The translations under genes were made by a program, and so were the position numbers. A stretch of DNA of 7,966 nt, from positions 1 to 7,966 of the forward strand of contig JAESTW010000594.1 in the NCBI GenBank assembly GCA_016763395.1, given 5' to 3'. This DNA is from Kofleriaceae bacterium (lineage in GTDB: Bacteria; Myxococcota_A; Polyangia; Haliangiales; Haliangiaceae). The notes under the pieces are model-generated. The model was given only the letters and a program-made list of their open reading frames with translations. It made no database searches and was not told the origin of the DNA. Shown here piece after piece: positions 1-6,910 of this stretch (its first letter is position 1; each line of letters begins with the position of its first letter).

Positions 1-240
1 GGAGAGGAAAATCCAACGGTATTCATTGAAGTCAACTGAGCTTGGAGCGCTACTTCGTACAATGAAGGCTGTTACTTGCTCAACAGCCAGGGCAGCACCG
101 AGCAGGCCACAAGCCAAAGAGAGCAGTGCGGCGGCTCGTCGCCTTTTTATTGCCACAAGTCCGAGGCAAAGTACGAGAGAGACGGCAAAGGAGATCAGTA
201 GAACATTCCGCAGTCCAGAATCAATAAGCTCGATCTGCAC
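1..240 (-). CDS. N-terminal part of a two-helix membrane protein, cut by the window edge
   Basis: The reverse strand is open for 80 codons from a GTG at 240 to the left edge. The nearest upstream in-frame stop is a TAG at 273-271, and GTG 240 is the only usual start codon between them. The product begins VQIELIDSGLRNVLL. It has two strongly hydrophobic stretches at about residues 12-31 and 36-61, separated by the positively charged KRRR (32-35), followed by a polar segment reaching the edge. This pattern of a short N-terminal tail, helix, basic turn, helix and then a soluble part is typical of an inner-membrane anchor. It resembles the N-termini of the large BatA/glutamine-amidotransferase-like membrane proteins often encoded beside DUF4159 genes, but the diagnostic domain would lie outside the window. 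It is co-directional with and downstream of the DUF4159 gene. A plus-strand ORF over the same bases (26-262) is rich in Ser, Arg and Ala and is judged to be its shadow. No specific function can be assigned. Confidence 0.6.
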   Translation of the reverse strand, partial: MQIELIDSGLRNVLLISFAVSLVLCLGLVAIKRRRAAALLSLACGLLGAALAVEQVTAFIVRSSAPSSVDFNEYRWIFLS

Positions 241-292
241 TAGATCGCCTGCGCTCTGTTGATTCGCGCTCTAGGTAGCTGGCGTTTTTTGT

Positions 293-326
293 AAGAAAAA
301 CACCGAATAGCCTCCGAAGGAGGTGT
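293..326 (-). terminator. Possible Rho-independent terminator after the DUF4159 gene
   Basis: Read on the minus strand, CCTCC (323-319), a TTC loop and GGAGG (315-311) form a perfect 5-bp hairpin. An alternative and partly competing pairing joins ACACC (326-322) to GGTGT (304-300). The second arm is followed at once by TTTTCTT (299-293), as in an intrinsic terminator. It lies downstream of the DUF4159 stop and upstream of the left-edge membrane gene, so it could end or attenuate the DUF4159 transcript. The stem is short and the T-run is interrupted, so termination is inferred from shape only. Confidence 0.4.
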
Positions 327-332
327 ACTATC

Positions 333-356
333 AAGCGTTTGCGAAGCCAAACGCTT
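333..356. repeat. Perfect inverted repeat, 9-bp arms
   Basis: AAGCGTTTG (333-341) and its exact reverse complement CAAACGCTT (348-356) are separated by six bases. Within the centre, GCGAAGC (341-347) can also pair as GC-GAA-GC, a loop type known from DNA hairpin studies to be unusually stable. It is the middle member of three consecutive hairpins between the two minus-strand genes. It could act as a DNA cruciform, an RNA stem in the minus-strand transcript, or a REP-like element. Confidence 0.7.
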
Positions 357-396
357 AGGAATTTGGGTGTTAAATTTGTTTAACACCAGATTCCTA
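356..396. repeat. Long interrupted inverted repeat just downstream of the DUF4159 stop
   Basis: The inner arms GGTGTTAAA (366-374) and TTTAACACC (379-387) pair perfectly over 9 bp around a TTTG loop. The outer arms TAGGAAT (356-362) and ATTCCTA (390-396) add 7 bp across a small internal loop (363-365 against 388-389). The total is 16 bp of pairing in 41 nt. It begins 14 nt beyond the DUF4159 stop on the minus strand, so it would be a stable stem at the 3' end of that mRNA. There is no T-run directly after either arm, so protection from 3' exonucleases is more likely than termination if it acts as RNA. Confidence 0.7.
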
Positions 397-409
397 GTTG
401 AAGTCATAT

Positions 410-1237
410 CTACTCATCCTCCGGAATCTCCGCCCCATCGTTGGGTTGCCAGCGCCGCTTGCGCATGATGAAGTCGACATGTACCTGGTCGCTTTTGTAA
501 TCTAGGCACAGCGCGTACATGATCAGATTTATTCCCATGCGAAAGCTCTGCTCGCGTTGTCTTTCGCCGCCAGGTTGGCATTGAAACTCCCAGTTGCCAA
601 AGTCGTCACGTGACCACGCGCCGCCCATGTCGTTCTTGACGTACGCTATTGCAAGCCTGCCGTCACGAACGACTCCCTCGAGAGCGGAACTTGAGGCCAA
701 GCGTCCCATCGGTCGCTTGAGCAAGTAGAAGCTTTTGAATACAACATGTTTCTGGGAGATGAGTTCCAGTTGCTTGCTGGGGGGCGGGTATAGGGTTTCT
801 ACCAGTTGCCGAACCGATGCGTCAAAGGCACCGTCGCTTCGTCCCTCGGCGGAATCAATAATCAGAAAACCACCGAATGTAAGAAAACGTCGTAGGTTGG
901 CAATCTCTTTCTTGTCCGGCATTGGGAATTCGCGATTTCCGGCAAGGTACAGGATTGGAGTCTCATGAAGGTCAGAGTTGCTTAGGCGCACCGTTTTGGG
1001 AGTCAGATCGACCTCGATCGACGTTCGTTTTTCTACCTCCCGGGTGAGTCTTCGCAAGGCGCTGGGATGAGTGAGCCAAGACTGGCCCAGCTCGAGTTGT
1101 CCCAAGCGTATGCGTGAGCTTGGACCAATGGCGAGAGCGGATCGCAAGCGAAATGCGGCGACGCCCGAGAAGGGCAGGCCCACCAAGGACAGGCCAACAA
1201 GGGAGAAACCGAGAAAGTGGCGCCGCGACAAGCTCAC
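410..1237 (-). CDS. Tat-signal DUF4159 domain protein
   Basis: This 275-aa protein starts at a GTG at 1237. Its N-terminus carries the twin-arginine motif SRRHFLG (residues 4-10), then a hydrophobic stretch (about 11-29), so folded export by the Tat pathway, or an N-terminal anchor, is likely. The rest matches the DUF4159 pattern: RIRLGQLELG (42-51), PILYLAGNREF (94-104), LRRFLTFGGFLIIDSAEG (115-132), LVETLYPP (145-152), HVVFKSFYLL (164-173), LEGVV (186-190) and LAIAYVKNDMGGAW (195-208). The GGFLIIDS strand and the late aspartate region give the family a fold related to class I glutamine amidotransferases, but no catalytic Cys-His pair is apparent. Biochemical function is unknown. In other genomes such proteins sit beside BatA/VWA-type membrane proteins, MoxR ATPases and gliding-type ABC transporters; here it is divergent from an operon that includes an ABC-2 transporter. 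The tail is acidic (GAEIPEDE). The family call is secure; the physiological role is not. Confidence 0.9.
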   Translation of the reverse strand: MSLSRRHFLGFSLVGLSLVGLPFSGVAAFRLRSALAIGPSSRIRLGQLELGQSWLTHPSALRRLTREVEKRTSIEVDLTPKTVRLSNSDLHETPILYLAGNREFPMPDKKEIANLRRFLTFGGFLIIDSAEGRSDGAFDASVRQLVETLYPPPSKQLELISQKHVVFKSFYLLKRPMGRLASSSALEGVVRDGRLAIAYVKNDMGGAWSRDDFGNWEFQCQPGGERQREQSFRMGINLIMYALCLDYKSDQVHVDFIMRKRRWQPNDGAEIPEDE

Positions 1238-1324
1238 GATTTACTCTATACCGGAATACTACTGTTAGCACGCAGCTTTTGCCAGAAACTCCGCTTCCTT
1301 TGGGACTCATGGTAGTGGTGAAAG
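1238..1324. promoter_or_regulatory. Divergent intergenic region, probable back-to-back promoters
   Basis: The 87 bp between two divergent start codons must hold 5' signals for both transcripts. On the minus strand, CTGGCA and TAGTAT spaced by 18 bp each match four of six sigma70 consensus bases. On the plus strand, TTTACT with a weak TGTTAG 17 bp later is less convincing. Plus-strand translation may start from GGTGAAAG just before ATG 1325. These boxes are weak matches and individual promoter assignments are tentative; the inference rests mainly on gene orientation. Confidence 0.35.
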
Positions 1325-3085
1325 ATGGTCCTAGATCAGCGAAATATACGGCGGAGGATTCTCGAGGACCTGACGCGTGAGTCGCGTTTATCGTCGCCGC
1401 TCTTGCGCCAAATGCAGCAGGAGTTTGACCAAAGTGCCGCCGTAGATCCGGGCGGGGTTGGGCGTTTGTACGAGCGGGATTTGGCTGGCGACAAGGCGCA
1501 ACAGCGGGCGTCTGGCAGCTACTTTACCCCAGATTATCTCGTCGATTTTGTTGTACAGCATACTCTCGCGCCCTTGCTTACTGGCTTGTCCGCGGGACAA
1601 ATACGCAAATTGCGAATCATCGATCCGAGTTGCGGTGCGGGGGCATTCTTACTCGGGGTGTTGAGGTACTTGGAAGCTCACTGTGTTTCTTTGGGAGAGC
1701 AGTCGGGGCCCGAGTTACGCGGACGACTGTCTCCATGCCTGGTCGGCGTAGACATTGATGCCAATGCGATTTCACTCGCACGAGCAACGATTCAGCTCGC
1801 GATAGTAGGCGATTCGGACGAGCTTAACTCTGTGAGTCCATCTGCAATATGTGGAGCGACTTTGATTGTGGGCGATGCTCTGTGTCCACTAGGGGAAGTT
1901 CCCGCCGTCGATGCCATTGTTGGAAATCCTCCATGGGGGCAAAAAGGGCTTTCGCTTTCCATGCAGAAACGCGCTCGGTACAAAGAGCTCTTCAAATGTG
2001 CAAAAGGGACTTGGGATCCCTTCAAGCTGTTTGTCGAACGCTGCCACCAGTTATTGGCCGATGGAGGCCGTTGGGGGCTCGTACTGCCAGATATCGTGCT
2101 GCTAAAGAACTTGGAAGAGGTCCGAGAGGTGATTTTGCAAGGCAGCGCGATGGAGGAAATTGCTCATTGTGGACGAGTCTTTGATGGCGCGAATATCGAC
2201 GCTGTCGCAATTGTGGCGGAGCGAAAGTGTCCTAGGGAAGTGACGGCGCCACCTGAGTATGTGGACAGTACGATCCGAATTTGGCCAGAGTTGCCATCTC
2301 GGTGGCAATGCGCTGGCGAAATGACTCACTCACAAGAACAAAGTGTGTTTGCAGAGCTGCCCGGACGAAAGTTCAACCTCTATTTACACGGAGAAGCACT
2401 GGCGATGTATCGGCGCTTGCTACCGCTTCAGAGATTGGGAGAGATCTTGGACATGCACGAAGGGGTGCATACTGGGAATTGCCGAAAGAAATTGTTTGTA
2501 GCTGAGTCTCATTCGGACATGTGCAAACCGGTCATTGTGGGACGAAAAGAATTCTCTGCCTATCAACTGAAGTGGGCAGGAACCTGGCTGGATACTTCGC
2601 CCAGGGCGGTGGATCGAAGCTCAGGTGAGTATGCCAATTTGGGCAGAGCCCAGTGGCACGGGCCGGGTAAGATCGTTGTCCGAAGAACTGGCGATACGGT
2701 CATCGCTGCCTTCGACGACACAGGTTATTTTGTGTCCAATAACCTCTTCGTCCTCAATCACTCACGAAAGCTCAGCGTTACTATTGGCGGCCGACGAGCC
2801 AAGGCGATTGTAGCGTTGCTCAATAGCCGATTTATGACCTGGTATTTCAGAGCGATTCAGCCCCGAAAGGGCCGGCTTTTCGCCGAACTCAAGTTGACTC
2901 ATTTGCGCAGTTTCCCGATACCAGCGGAACATCGATGGACGAAAATCGAAAAACGCTTGGCGTTGTTGGCCGAGCAGGGGCATGCGCAGGGTCCGGAAAG
3001 GTGCGCAGACCAAGTCAATGAATTGGTAGAAAGCGCCTTTGAAGTATCGCCTCAGGAGTTGGAAGTCATTAAACTCCTAGTATGA
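1325..3085 (+). CDS. N6-adenine DNA methyltransferase, TaqI/Eco57I type, apparently orphan
   Basis: This 586-aa protein has the motif order of the gamma class of amino-methyltransferases. Motif X is GSYFTP (64-69). Motif I, which binds S-adenosylmethionine, is IIDPSCGAGAF (98-108). The acidic motif II is GVDID (141-145). A motif III-like GDAL lies at 183-186, and the catalytic motif IV is NPPWG (201-205), the NPPY/W signature of adenine N6 methylation. The C-terminal half (about 350-535) looks like a TaqI-type target-recognition domain, with VSNNLFVL (470-477) and the characteristic end of such domains: LLNSRFMTWYF (498-508), KGRLFAELKLTHLRSFPIP (515-533). The methylase core starts near residue 60, so there is no room for an N-terminal nuclease as in type IIG enzymes, and no endonuclease gene is adjacent. 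It is best read as a solitary methyltransferase. It leads a six-gene operon, and its stop overlaps the next start as ATGA. Its link to sugar and transport genes is unexplained. Enzyme class is confident; DNA as substrate is very likely from the motif set. Confidence 0.93.
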   Translation: MVLDQRNIRRRILEDLTRESRLSSPLLRQMQQEFDQSAAVDPGGVGRLYERDLAGDKAQQRASGSYFTPDYLVDFVVQHTLAPLLTGLSAGQIRKLRIIDPSCGAGAFLLGVLRYLEAHCVSLGEQSGPELRGRLSPCLVGVDIDANAISLARATIQLAIVGDSDELNSVSPSAICGATLIVGDALCPLGEVPAVDAIVGNPPWGQKGLSLSMQKRARYKELFKCAKGTWDPFKLFVERCHQLLADGGRWGLVLPDIVLLKNLEEVREVILQGSAMEEIAHCGRVFDGANIDAVAIVAERKCPREVTAPPEYVDSTIRIWPELPSRWQCAGEMTHSQEQSVFAELPGRKFNLYLHGEALAMYRRLLPLQRLGEILDMHEGVHTGNCRKKLFVAESHSDMCKPVIVGRKEFSAYQLKWAGTWLDTSPRAVDRSSGEYANLGRAQWHGPGKIVVRRTGDTVIAAFDDTGYFVSNNLFVLNHSRKLSVTIGGRRAKAIVALLNSRFMTWYFRAIQPRKGRLFAELKLTHLRSFPIPAEHRWTKIEKRLALLAEQGHAQGPERCADQVNELVESAFEVSPQELEVIKLLV

Positions 3086-4044
3086 TTTCTGGACAACGAG
3101 TCCTCATTACTGGTGGTGCTGGCTTTATCGGTTCGCATTTGGCACAGCGCCTATTGGTGAACAATGAGGTCGTAATCTACGACAATTTTCGTCGCGACGC
3201 TCTAAGTGGTTTGCAACTCGATTTGCCTAACTTGAAGGTAATTCGCGGTGACGTCATGGACGCCGCCCCACTTCGCGCAGCGATGGCTGATTGTGATGCC
3301 GTGGTGCATATGGCATCCATTGCTGGTGTTGATACCGTACTTAAAAACCCGGTGAAGACGATGAGAATCGCGATGGTGGGTACGGACAACGCGCTGGAGG
3401 CGGCGAGAGAACACGGGAAGATCAAACGCTTCATCGATTTCTCGACATCAGAAGTATTCGGACGATACGCATATCACGTAACCGAGTTTGATTCGACGAC
3501 ACTCGGCGCTGTGGGAGAAGCGCGTTGGACCTATGCGGTTGCCAAGCTTGCCACAGAGCATCTCGCGATGAACTACCATAAAGAGTTCGGTCTGCCAGTA
3601 TGCACCGTCCGTCCCTTCAACGTATACGGTCCTCGGCAAGTGGGTGAGGGAGCTGTTCACCACTTTATTCGCAGGGCTATCAAAGGGGAAGCTCTCACGA
3701 TTCACAACGAAGGCGCGCAAATCCGGGCATGGTGCTACATCGACGATATCGTGGATGCAGTCGAACTCTGCTTGTCCAAAGAGGCCGCTGTTGGGCACGC
3801 GTTCAATATCGGGAACGCCCGATCTACTCTGACGATTTTTAACCTGGCTGAACTCATCATTCGATTGGCCAAATCCTCTTCAGTTTTGGAGTTCATCGAT
3901 TGGCCCAATACCGATGTTGAAGTCCGTGTGCCCAACACAGGCAAGGCCAAAGAACTCTTAGGGTTTTCGGCCAAAATTAACTTGGAAGAGGGACTATTGC
4001 GCACCATCGACTGGTACCGCCGGGAAATGGCACGGGGGGGCTGA
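3082..4044 (+). CDS. NAD-dependent extended SDR, nucleotide-sugar epimerase/dehydratase/decarboxylase
   Basis: This 320-aa protein is of normal length for an extended short-chain dehydrogenase. The dinucleotide-binding motif TGGAGFIG (10-17) opens the Rossmann fold and VIYDNFRR follows at the end of strand 2. The active site has STSEVFG (121-127) with Thr122, and Tyr151-x-x-x-Lys155 (YAVAK). RPFNVYGPRQ (177-186), RAWCYIDD (215-222), FNIGN (241-245) and VRVPNTGKAKELLGF (281-295) are hallmarks of the sugar-nucleotide branch. A Glu in STSE, rather than the Asp-Glu of dTDP-glucose 4,6-dehydratases, together with the Arg of RAWCYIDD, recalls the UDP-glucuronate decarboxylases ArnA and UXS. This makes a 4-keto-sugar-producing role plausible but not certain; a 4-epimerase is the main alternative. 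The start overlaps the methyltransferase stop (ATGA). The next gene, a sugar aminotransferase, follows after a 4-nt gap, so the two probably act in sequence. The stop comes right after a run of seven G (4034-4040), a spot where a sequencing slip would change the C-terminus. Confidence 0.95.
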   Translation: MISGQRVLITGGAGFIGSHLAQRLLVNNEVVIYDNFRRDALSGLQLDLPNLKVIRGDVMDAAPLRAAMADCDAVVHMASIAGVDTVLKNPVKTMRIAMVGTDNALEAAREHGKIKRFIDFSTSEVFGRYAYHVTEFDSTTLGAVGEARWTYAVAKLATEHLAMNYHKEFGLPVCTVRPFNVYGPRQVGEGAVHHFIRRAIKGEALTIHNEGAQIRAWCYIDDIVDAVELCLSKEAAVGHAFNIGNARSTLTIFNLAELIIRLAKSSSVLEFIDWPNTDVEVRVPNTGKAKELLGFSAKINLEEGLLRTIDWYRREMARGG

Positions 4045-4048
4045 GTTT

Positions 4049-5167
4049 TTGGACAGCGAAGCATCTGCCATTCCTCTGGCTCGTCCTTCTATCGGGGATG
4101 CGGAAAGGTCGGCTGCGCAACGAGTGTTGTCCGGGACTCAGCTAACAGGCGGTCCAGAACTCCTTCGTTTCGAAGGATTGTTGGCCGAGATATCGGCTCG
4201 TTCTCATGCAGTCGCTCTTTCGTCCGGGACCTCGGCATTGGAGTTGGCCCTGTGGGCACTGGATATCGGGACCGGCGACAAAGTCATGATTACGGCTTTT
4301 GGGTTTCCTGCGGCTGCAAATATCGTTGCTGCTAGAGGCGCTATTCCCATCGCTGTAGATGTGGAAGAGGCGCGCTGGTGTGTGGATTTTGACAAAGCCC
4401 GGAGCCTGGCAGAGAGTGAAAACACAGGCGGTGGTATCAAGGCTCTCGTGACGATTGATCAGTTGGGAGCTGTGACTTCTGCTGGCGACATTGAGGCCTT
4501 CGAGCGCGAAACAGGGATTTCGGTACTCTCGGACGCAGCGTGTGGGCTCGGCGGTACGGACAAAGATGGGCGTCCCGCGGGCTCTGCGGGCACGATGGCG
4601 ACGTTTTCCTTTCACCCGCGTAAGGTTGTGACAACAGGAGAGGGCGGTGCTGTTGTCTGTTCAGATCTCGAGATTGTCGAACGACTGAGACAAATTCGAA
4701 ACCACGGACAAGCTGGTGGCGGGCGATTCGCGAGAATCGGGACCAACGCGCGCATTGCGGAAGTACCTTGTGCTATTGGCTGTGCTCAAATCGCCCGGCT
4801 CGAAGCCATGCAAGCCGAAAGACGCATGCTGGTAGAGGGCTACAAAGAGAGATTGTCCGAATTGAGAGCATCCGGTGCTATTTCGTGGCAGCAAAGCTGC
4901 GGGGTCGAGGTGCATGCAAATCAGAGCTTTGCGATTCTGCTTACAGACAGTAGCAAGCGTGAACCGCTATTGTCCGGGCTCAGGGACATGAATATCGGAT
5001 GCGGCGTCGCGACCTACAGCTTCACCGAGATTGGTATTCACAACGCAAACGCCGATTGTCCGGTCGCTTCTCGACTACACCGAGCGGCAGTATCATTGCC
5101 GCTGTATCTGGGCATGCGTTCGAGTGAGCTTTCACGAGTATGCGAAGCTGTTAGGGAACTACTTTGA
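4049..5167 (+). CDS. DegT/DnrJ/EryC1/StrS-family PLP sugar aminotransferase (ArnB-like)
   Basis: This 372-aa protein is of typical length for the family, starting at TTG 4049 just after the SDR stop; the G-rich stretch at 4034-4045 is the only Shine-Dalgarno-like sequence. The opening IPLARPSIGDAE is the usual family N-terminus. Phosphate contacts are expected at SSGTSAL (58-64). The aspartate touching the pyridine ring is Asp162 in SDAACGLGG (161-169). The catalytic lysine that forms the Schiff base is Lys192 in FSFHPRKVVTTGEGG (186-200). NARIAEVPCAIGCAQIARLE and the late CPVASRLHRAAVSLPLYLG complete the pattern. Two positions differ from the common form: the usual EDAAQ appears as SDAAC, and the usual VHLYG-type loop reads IDQLG, which may reflect an uncommon substrate. 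The known reaction is glutamate-dependent amination of a 3- or 4-keto nucleotide sugar in the cytoplasm. With the SDR beside it, synthesis of an amino-sugar for a surface glycan is the likely role. Its stop overlaps the next start (TTGA). Confidence 0.95.
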   Translation: MDSEASAIPLARPSIGDAERSAAQRVLSGTQLTGGPELLRFEGLLAEISARSHAVALSSGTSALELALWALDIGTGDKVMITAFGFPAAANIVAARGAIPIAVDVEEARWCVDFDKARSLAESENTGGGIKALVTIDQLGAVTSAGDIEAFERETGISVLSDAACGLGGTDKDGRPAGSAGTMATFSFHPRKVVTTGEGGAVVCSDLEIVERLRQIRNHGQAGGGRFARIGTNARIAEVPCAIGCAQIARLEAMQAERRMLVEGYKERLSELRASGAISWQQSCGVEVHANQSFAILLTDSSKREPLLSGLRDMNIGCGVATYSFTEIGIHNANADCPVASRLHRAAVSLPLYLGMRSSELSRVCEAVRELL

Positions 5168-6123
5168 CTAGCGCAATATCGATCAAGAATCTATCGAAGA
5201 CTTATTTCAAGGGGTTCCGCCGTCAGCGCGTACACGCCTTGCGTGGAATCGACTTGGAAGTTCGAGAGGGGGAGAGCTTCGGTTTCTTAGGTCCCAATGG
5301 AGCGGGGAAAACAACCGCCATTCGCATTCTAATGGGACTTATCAACAAAGGAGGGGGCACGGCAAAAATATTCGGTCACGAAATTCCCAGCCGGGCCGCC
5401 CGCGAGAGACTTGGCTTTCTTCCCGAGGCTCCGTATTTCTACGACTATCTTAGCGTCTCTGAGTTACTCGATTTCACGGGGCGTCTCTTTGGCCAAAGCC
5501 GGGCACAGCGCGTGAAACGGGCAGATGAATTGATCGAACTGGTAGGCTTGAAACACGCAGGGAAGAGCCCTCTTAAGAGTTATTCCAAGGGGATGATGCA
5601 GCGGGCCGGGATTGCCCAGGCGCTGGTGAATGACCCCGATTTGGTGGTCTTTGACGAGCCGATGAGCGGGTTAGACCCAATTGGGCGAAAAGATGTCCGA
5701 GACATTATATTATCGCTCAAAGCAGCGAAAAAGACGGTGTTCTTTTCCTCTCATATTCTCTCCGATGTCGAGAGTGTTGCCGACCGAATTGCGATTTTGG
5801 TCCAAGGGCAGATTCGGGATCAGGGAAGCTTGGAAGAAATCGTTTCTGCTCGAATCGGGACCGAAGTGATCTTTGGCGTGGCAGACCTATCGGCAGAGGT
5901 GAGAGAGAAGGTAGCTGGGGCGGCAAAGAGGGTGCGATACCATGACGGAGACATGATCGCACTTCTCGAGATCGATGCTGATATTGATGCCTTTGTGCGT
6001 TCGGGCCATGAGATTGGTGCTCGGCTGAAGGCAGTGACTCCGGTCAACGAAACACTTGAGGATGTCTTTGTCCGGGCGGCTAGCAAGGGGCGCTCAGAAG
6101 AGCAGGAGGAGGATTCAACATGA
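5164..6123 (+). CDS. ABC transporter ATP-binding protein (ABC-2 / GldA-like)
   Basis: This 319-aa nucleotide-binding subunit has all functional motifs. Walker A is GPNGAGKTT (43-51), the signature is the YSKGMMQR variant (140-147), Walker B with the catalytic Glu is LVVFDEP (160-166), the D-loop is SGLDP (168-172), and the H-loop is His197 in SSHILSDVE. The Q-loop region reads GFLPEAPYFYDYL, with LPE in place of the usual Gln-containing sequence, common in the CcmA/NodI/GldA-like group. The C-terminal ~95 residues form the extra domain typical of ABC-2 exporter ATPases, ending in an acidic tail (EEQEEDST). Start TTG 5164 overlaps the previous stop as TTGA and is preceded by AGGGA at 5153-5157 with a 6-nt spacer, so translation is probably coupled. 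Its own stop overlaps the permease start as ATGA. It should energise the following permease at the inner membrane. The transported substrate cannot be read from sequence; a glycan or envelope component is a guess from the operon. Confidence 0.97.
   Translation: MTSAISIKNLSKTYFKGFRRQRVHALRGIDLEVREGESFGFLGPNGAGKTTAIRILMGLINKGGGTAKIFGHEIPSRAARERLGFLPEAPYFYDYLSVSELLDFTGRLFGQSRAQRVKRADELIELVGLKHAGKSPLKSYSKGMMQRAGIAQALVNDPDLVVFDEPMSGLDPIGRKDVRDIILSLKAAKKTVFFSSHILSDVESVADRIAILVQGQIRDQGSLEEIVSARIGTEVIFGVADLSAEVREKVAGAAKRVRYHDGDMIALLEIDADIDAFVRSGHEIGARLKAVTPVNETLEDVFVRAASKGRSEEQEEDST
6104..6113 (+). promoter_or_regulatory. Strong Shine-Dalgarno sequence that fixes the permease start at 6120
   Basis: AGGAGGAGGA lies 6 nt before ATGATG (6120-6125), an ideal distance, and the ATG overlaps the ATPase stop as ATGA. 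This is the strongest ribosome binding site in the operon. It supports initiation in the frame of 6120 rather than at TTG 6056 or ATG 6062, although the downstream permease is read in the frame of the latter two. Confidence 0.75.
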
Positions 6124-6910
6124 TGAAACGAATCTGGGCCCTGCTTTTAACACCTTTCGCGACGCCATTCGGCATCGGGTCCTTTACGGGATCATCGCTG
6201 TGGTTTTCGCCATTAACCTCTTTGCCATCGTGTTGGGGGAAATGTCTCTCCATCAAGAGGCAAGGGTCGCTAGAGATTTGGGTTTGGGGGGCGTTTCTCT
6301 CTTTGGCTGCGTCACCGCAATTTTTCTCGGAGTGATGTTGCTCTATTCTGAAATTCAGAAACGCACCATTCATACGATCGTTAGCAAGCCAATCGAACGC
6401 TACGAATTTGTCCTAGGAAAATACATAGGCATGTGCCTGACCTTGTCCTGTCTGGTTGTCATCTTCTCGATGGCGATGATGTTACTGCTCTGGATGCAAG
6501 ACGTCGCAGTTACTCTGATGTTGATAAAGGCGCTGGTTTTGGCCTTCTGGGAAGTATTGGTAGTGGCCGCCATTGCGCTATTCTTTTCTTCGTTCTCGAC
6601 ACCCTTCTTGTCCGGAATATTTACTTTCGGTCTATTCGCGGCCGGTCGTATGACACCTGAACTGCGAGCTGTCATCGAAAGCGGCGACTCCGAGTCGACA
6701 AACATGGTAGCCAAGCTGGCGCTCTACATATTACCGGACTTACATTTGTTTTCTGTGAGCGGTGGCTCTGTCGAGGGAGCGCATGTCAGCATTCACAGTG
6801 ACTTTGTGAGTTGGTCCTACATGGCGACAGCGAGTGCCTACGGAATCGTCTACATTGGCGTTCTCCTCGGCCTCTCGATTATAATATTCGCTCGACGAGA
6901 CTTTGTGTGA
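6120..6910 (+). CDS. ABC-2 type transporter permease, with an apparent -1 frameshift near codon 8
   Basis: The conserved body is an ABC-2 permease with about six membrane helices: RVLYGIIAVVFAINLFAIVL, then a cluster from GVSLFGCVTAIFLGVMLLY through CLTLSCLVVIFSMAMMLLLW, a pair from MLIKALVLAFWEVLVVAAIA, and a last one near the C-terminus (YGIVYIGVLLGLSIIIFARR). SKPIERYEFVLGKYIG between helices 2 and 3 is a family hallmark. The good ribosome site and ATG 6120 give MMKRIWAL, the usual opening of this family. The expected continuation AFNTFRDAIRHRVLYG is in the -1 frame from GCT 6143. One extra G (CTG-GCT instead of CTGCT at 6141-6145) would restore a 263-aa protein. As written, frame 6120 ends at 6335. 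An unshifted reading from TTG 6056 or ATG 6062 gives an odd basic extension (RLARGAQKSRRRIQ) and poor initiation signals. The stop overlaps the next start (GTGA). Family is certain; N-terminus is in doubt. Confidence 0.87.

Noticed and set aside
26..262. Plus-strand 78-codon ORF at the left edge
   Set aside because: Its product is a Ser/Arg/Ala-rich sequence without domain-like pattern, while the opposite strand reads as a regular two-helix membrane protein. It is taken as the shadow of that gene.
972..1310. Minus-strand 112-codon ORF overlapping the DUF4159 N-terminus
   Set aside because: It overlaps the Tat-signal coding region in another frame, and its composition is not protein-like compared with the well-supported DUF4159 frame.
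4142..4615. Minus-strand 157-codon ORF
   Set aside because: It lies entirely opposite the aminotransferase, whose catalytic motifs are intact in the plus frame. It is a GC-driven antisense shadow.
6141..6152. Programmed -1 frameshift signal in the permease
   Set aside because: CTG CTT TTA ACA does not offer good re-pairing of both tRNAs after a -1 slip, and no clear downstream stem was seen. A simple missing G is the better explanation, so no recoding feature is annotated.
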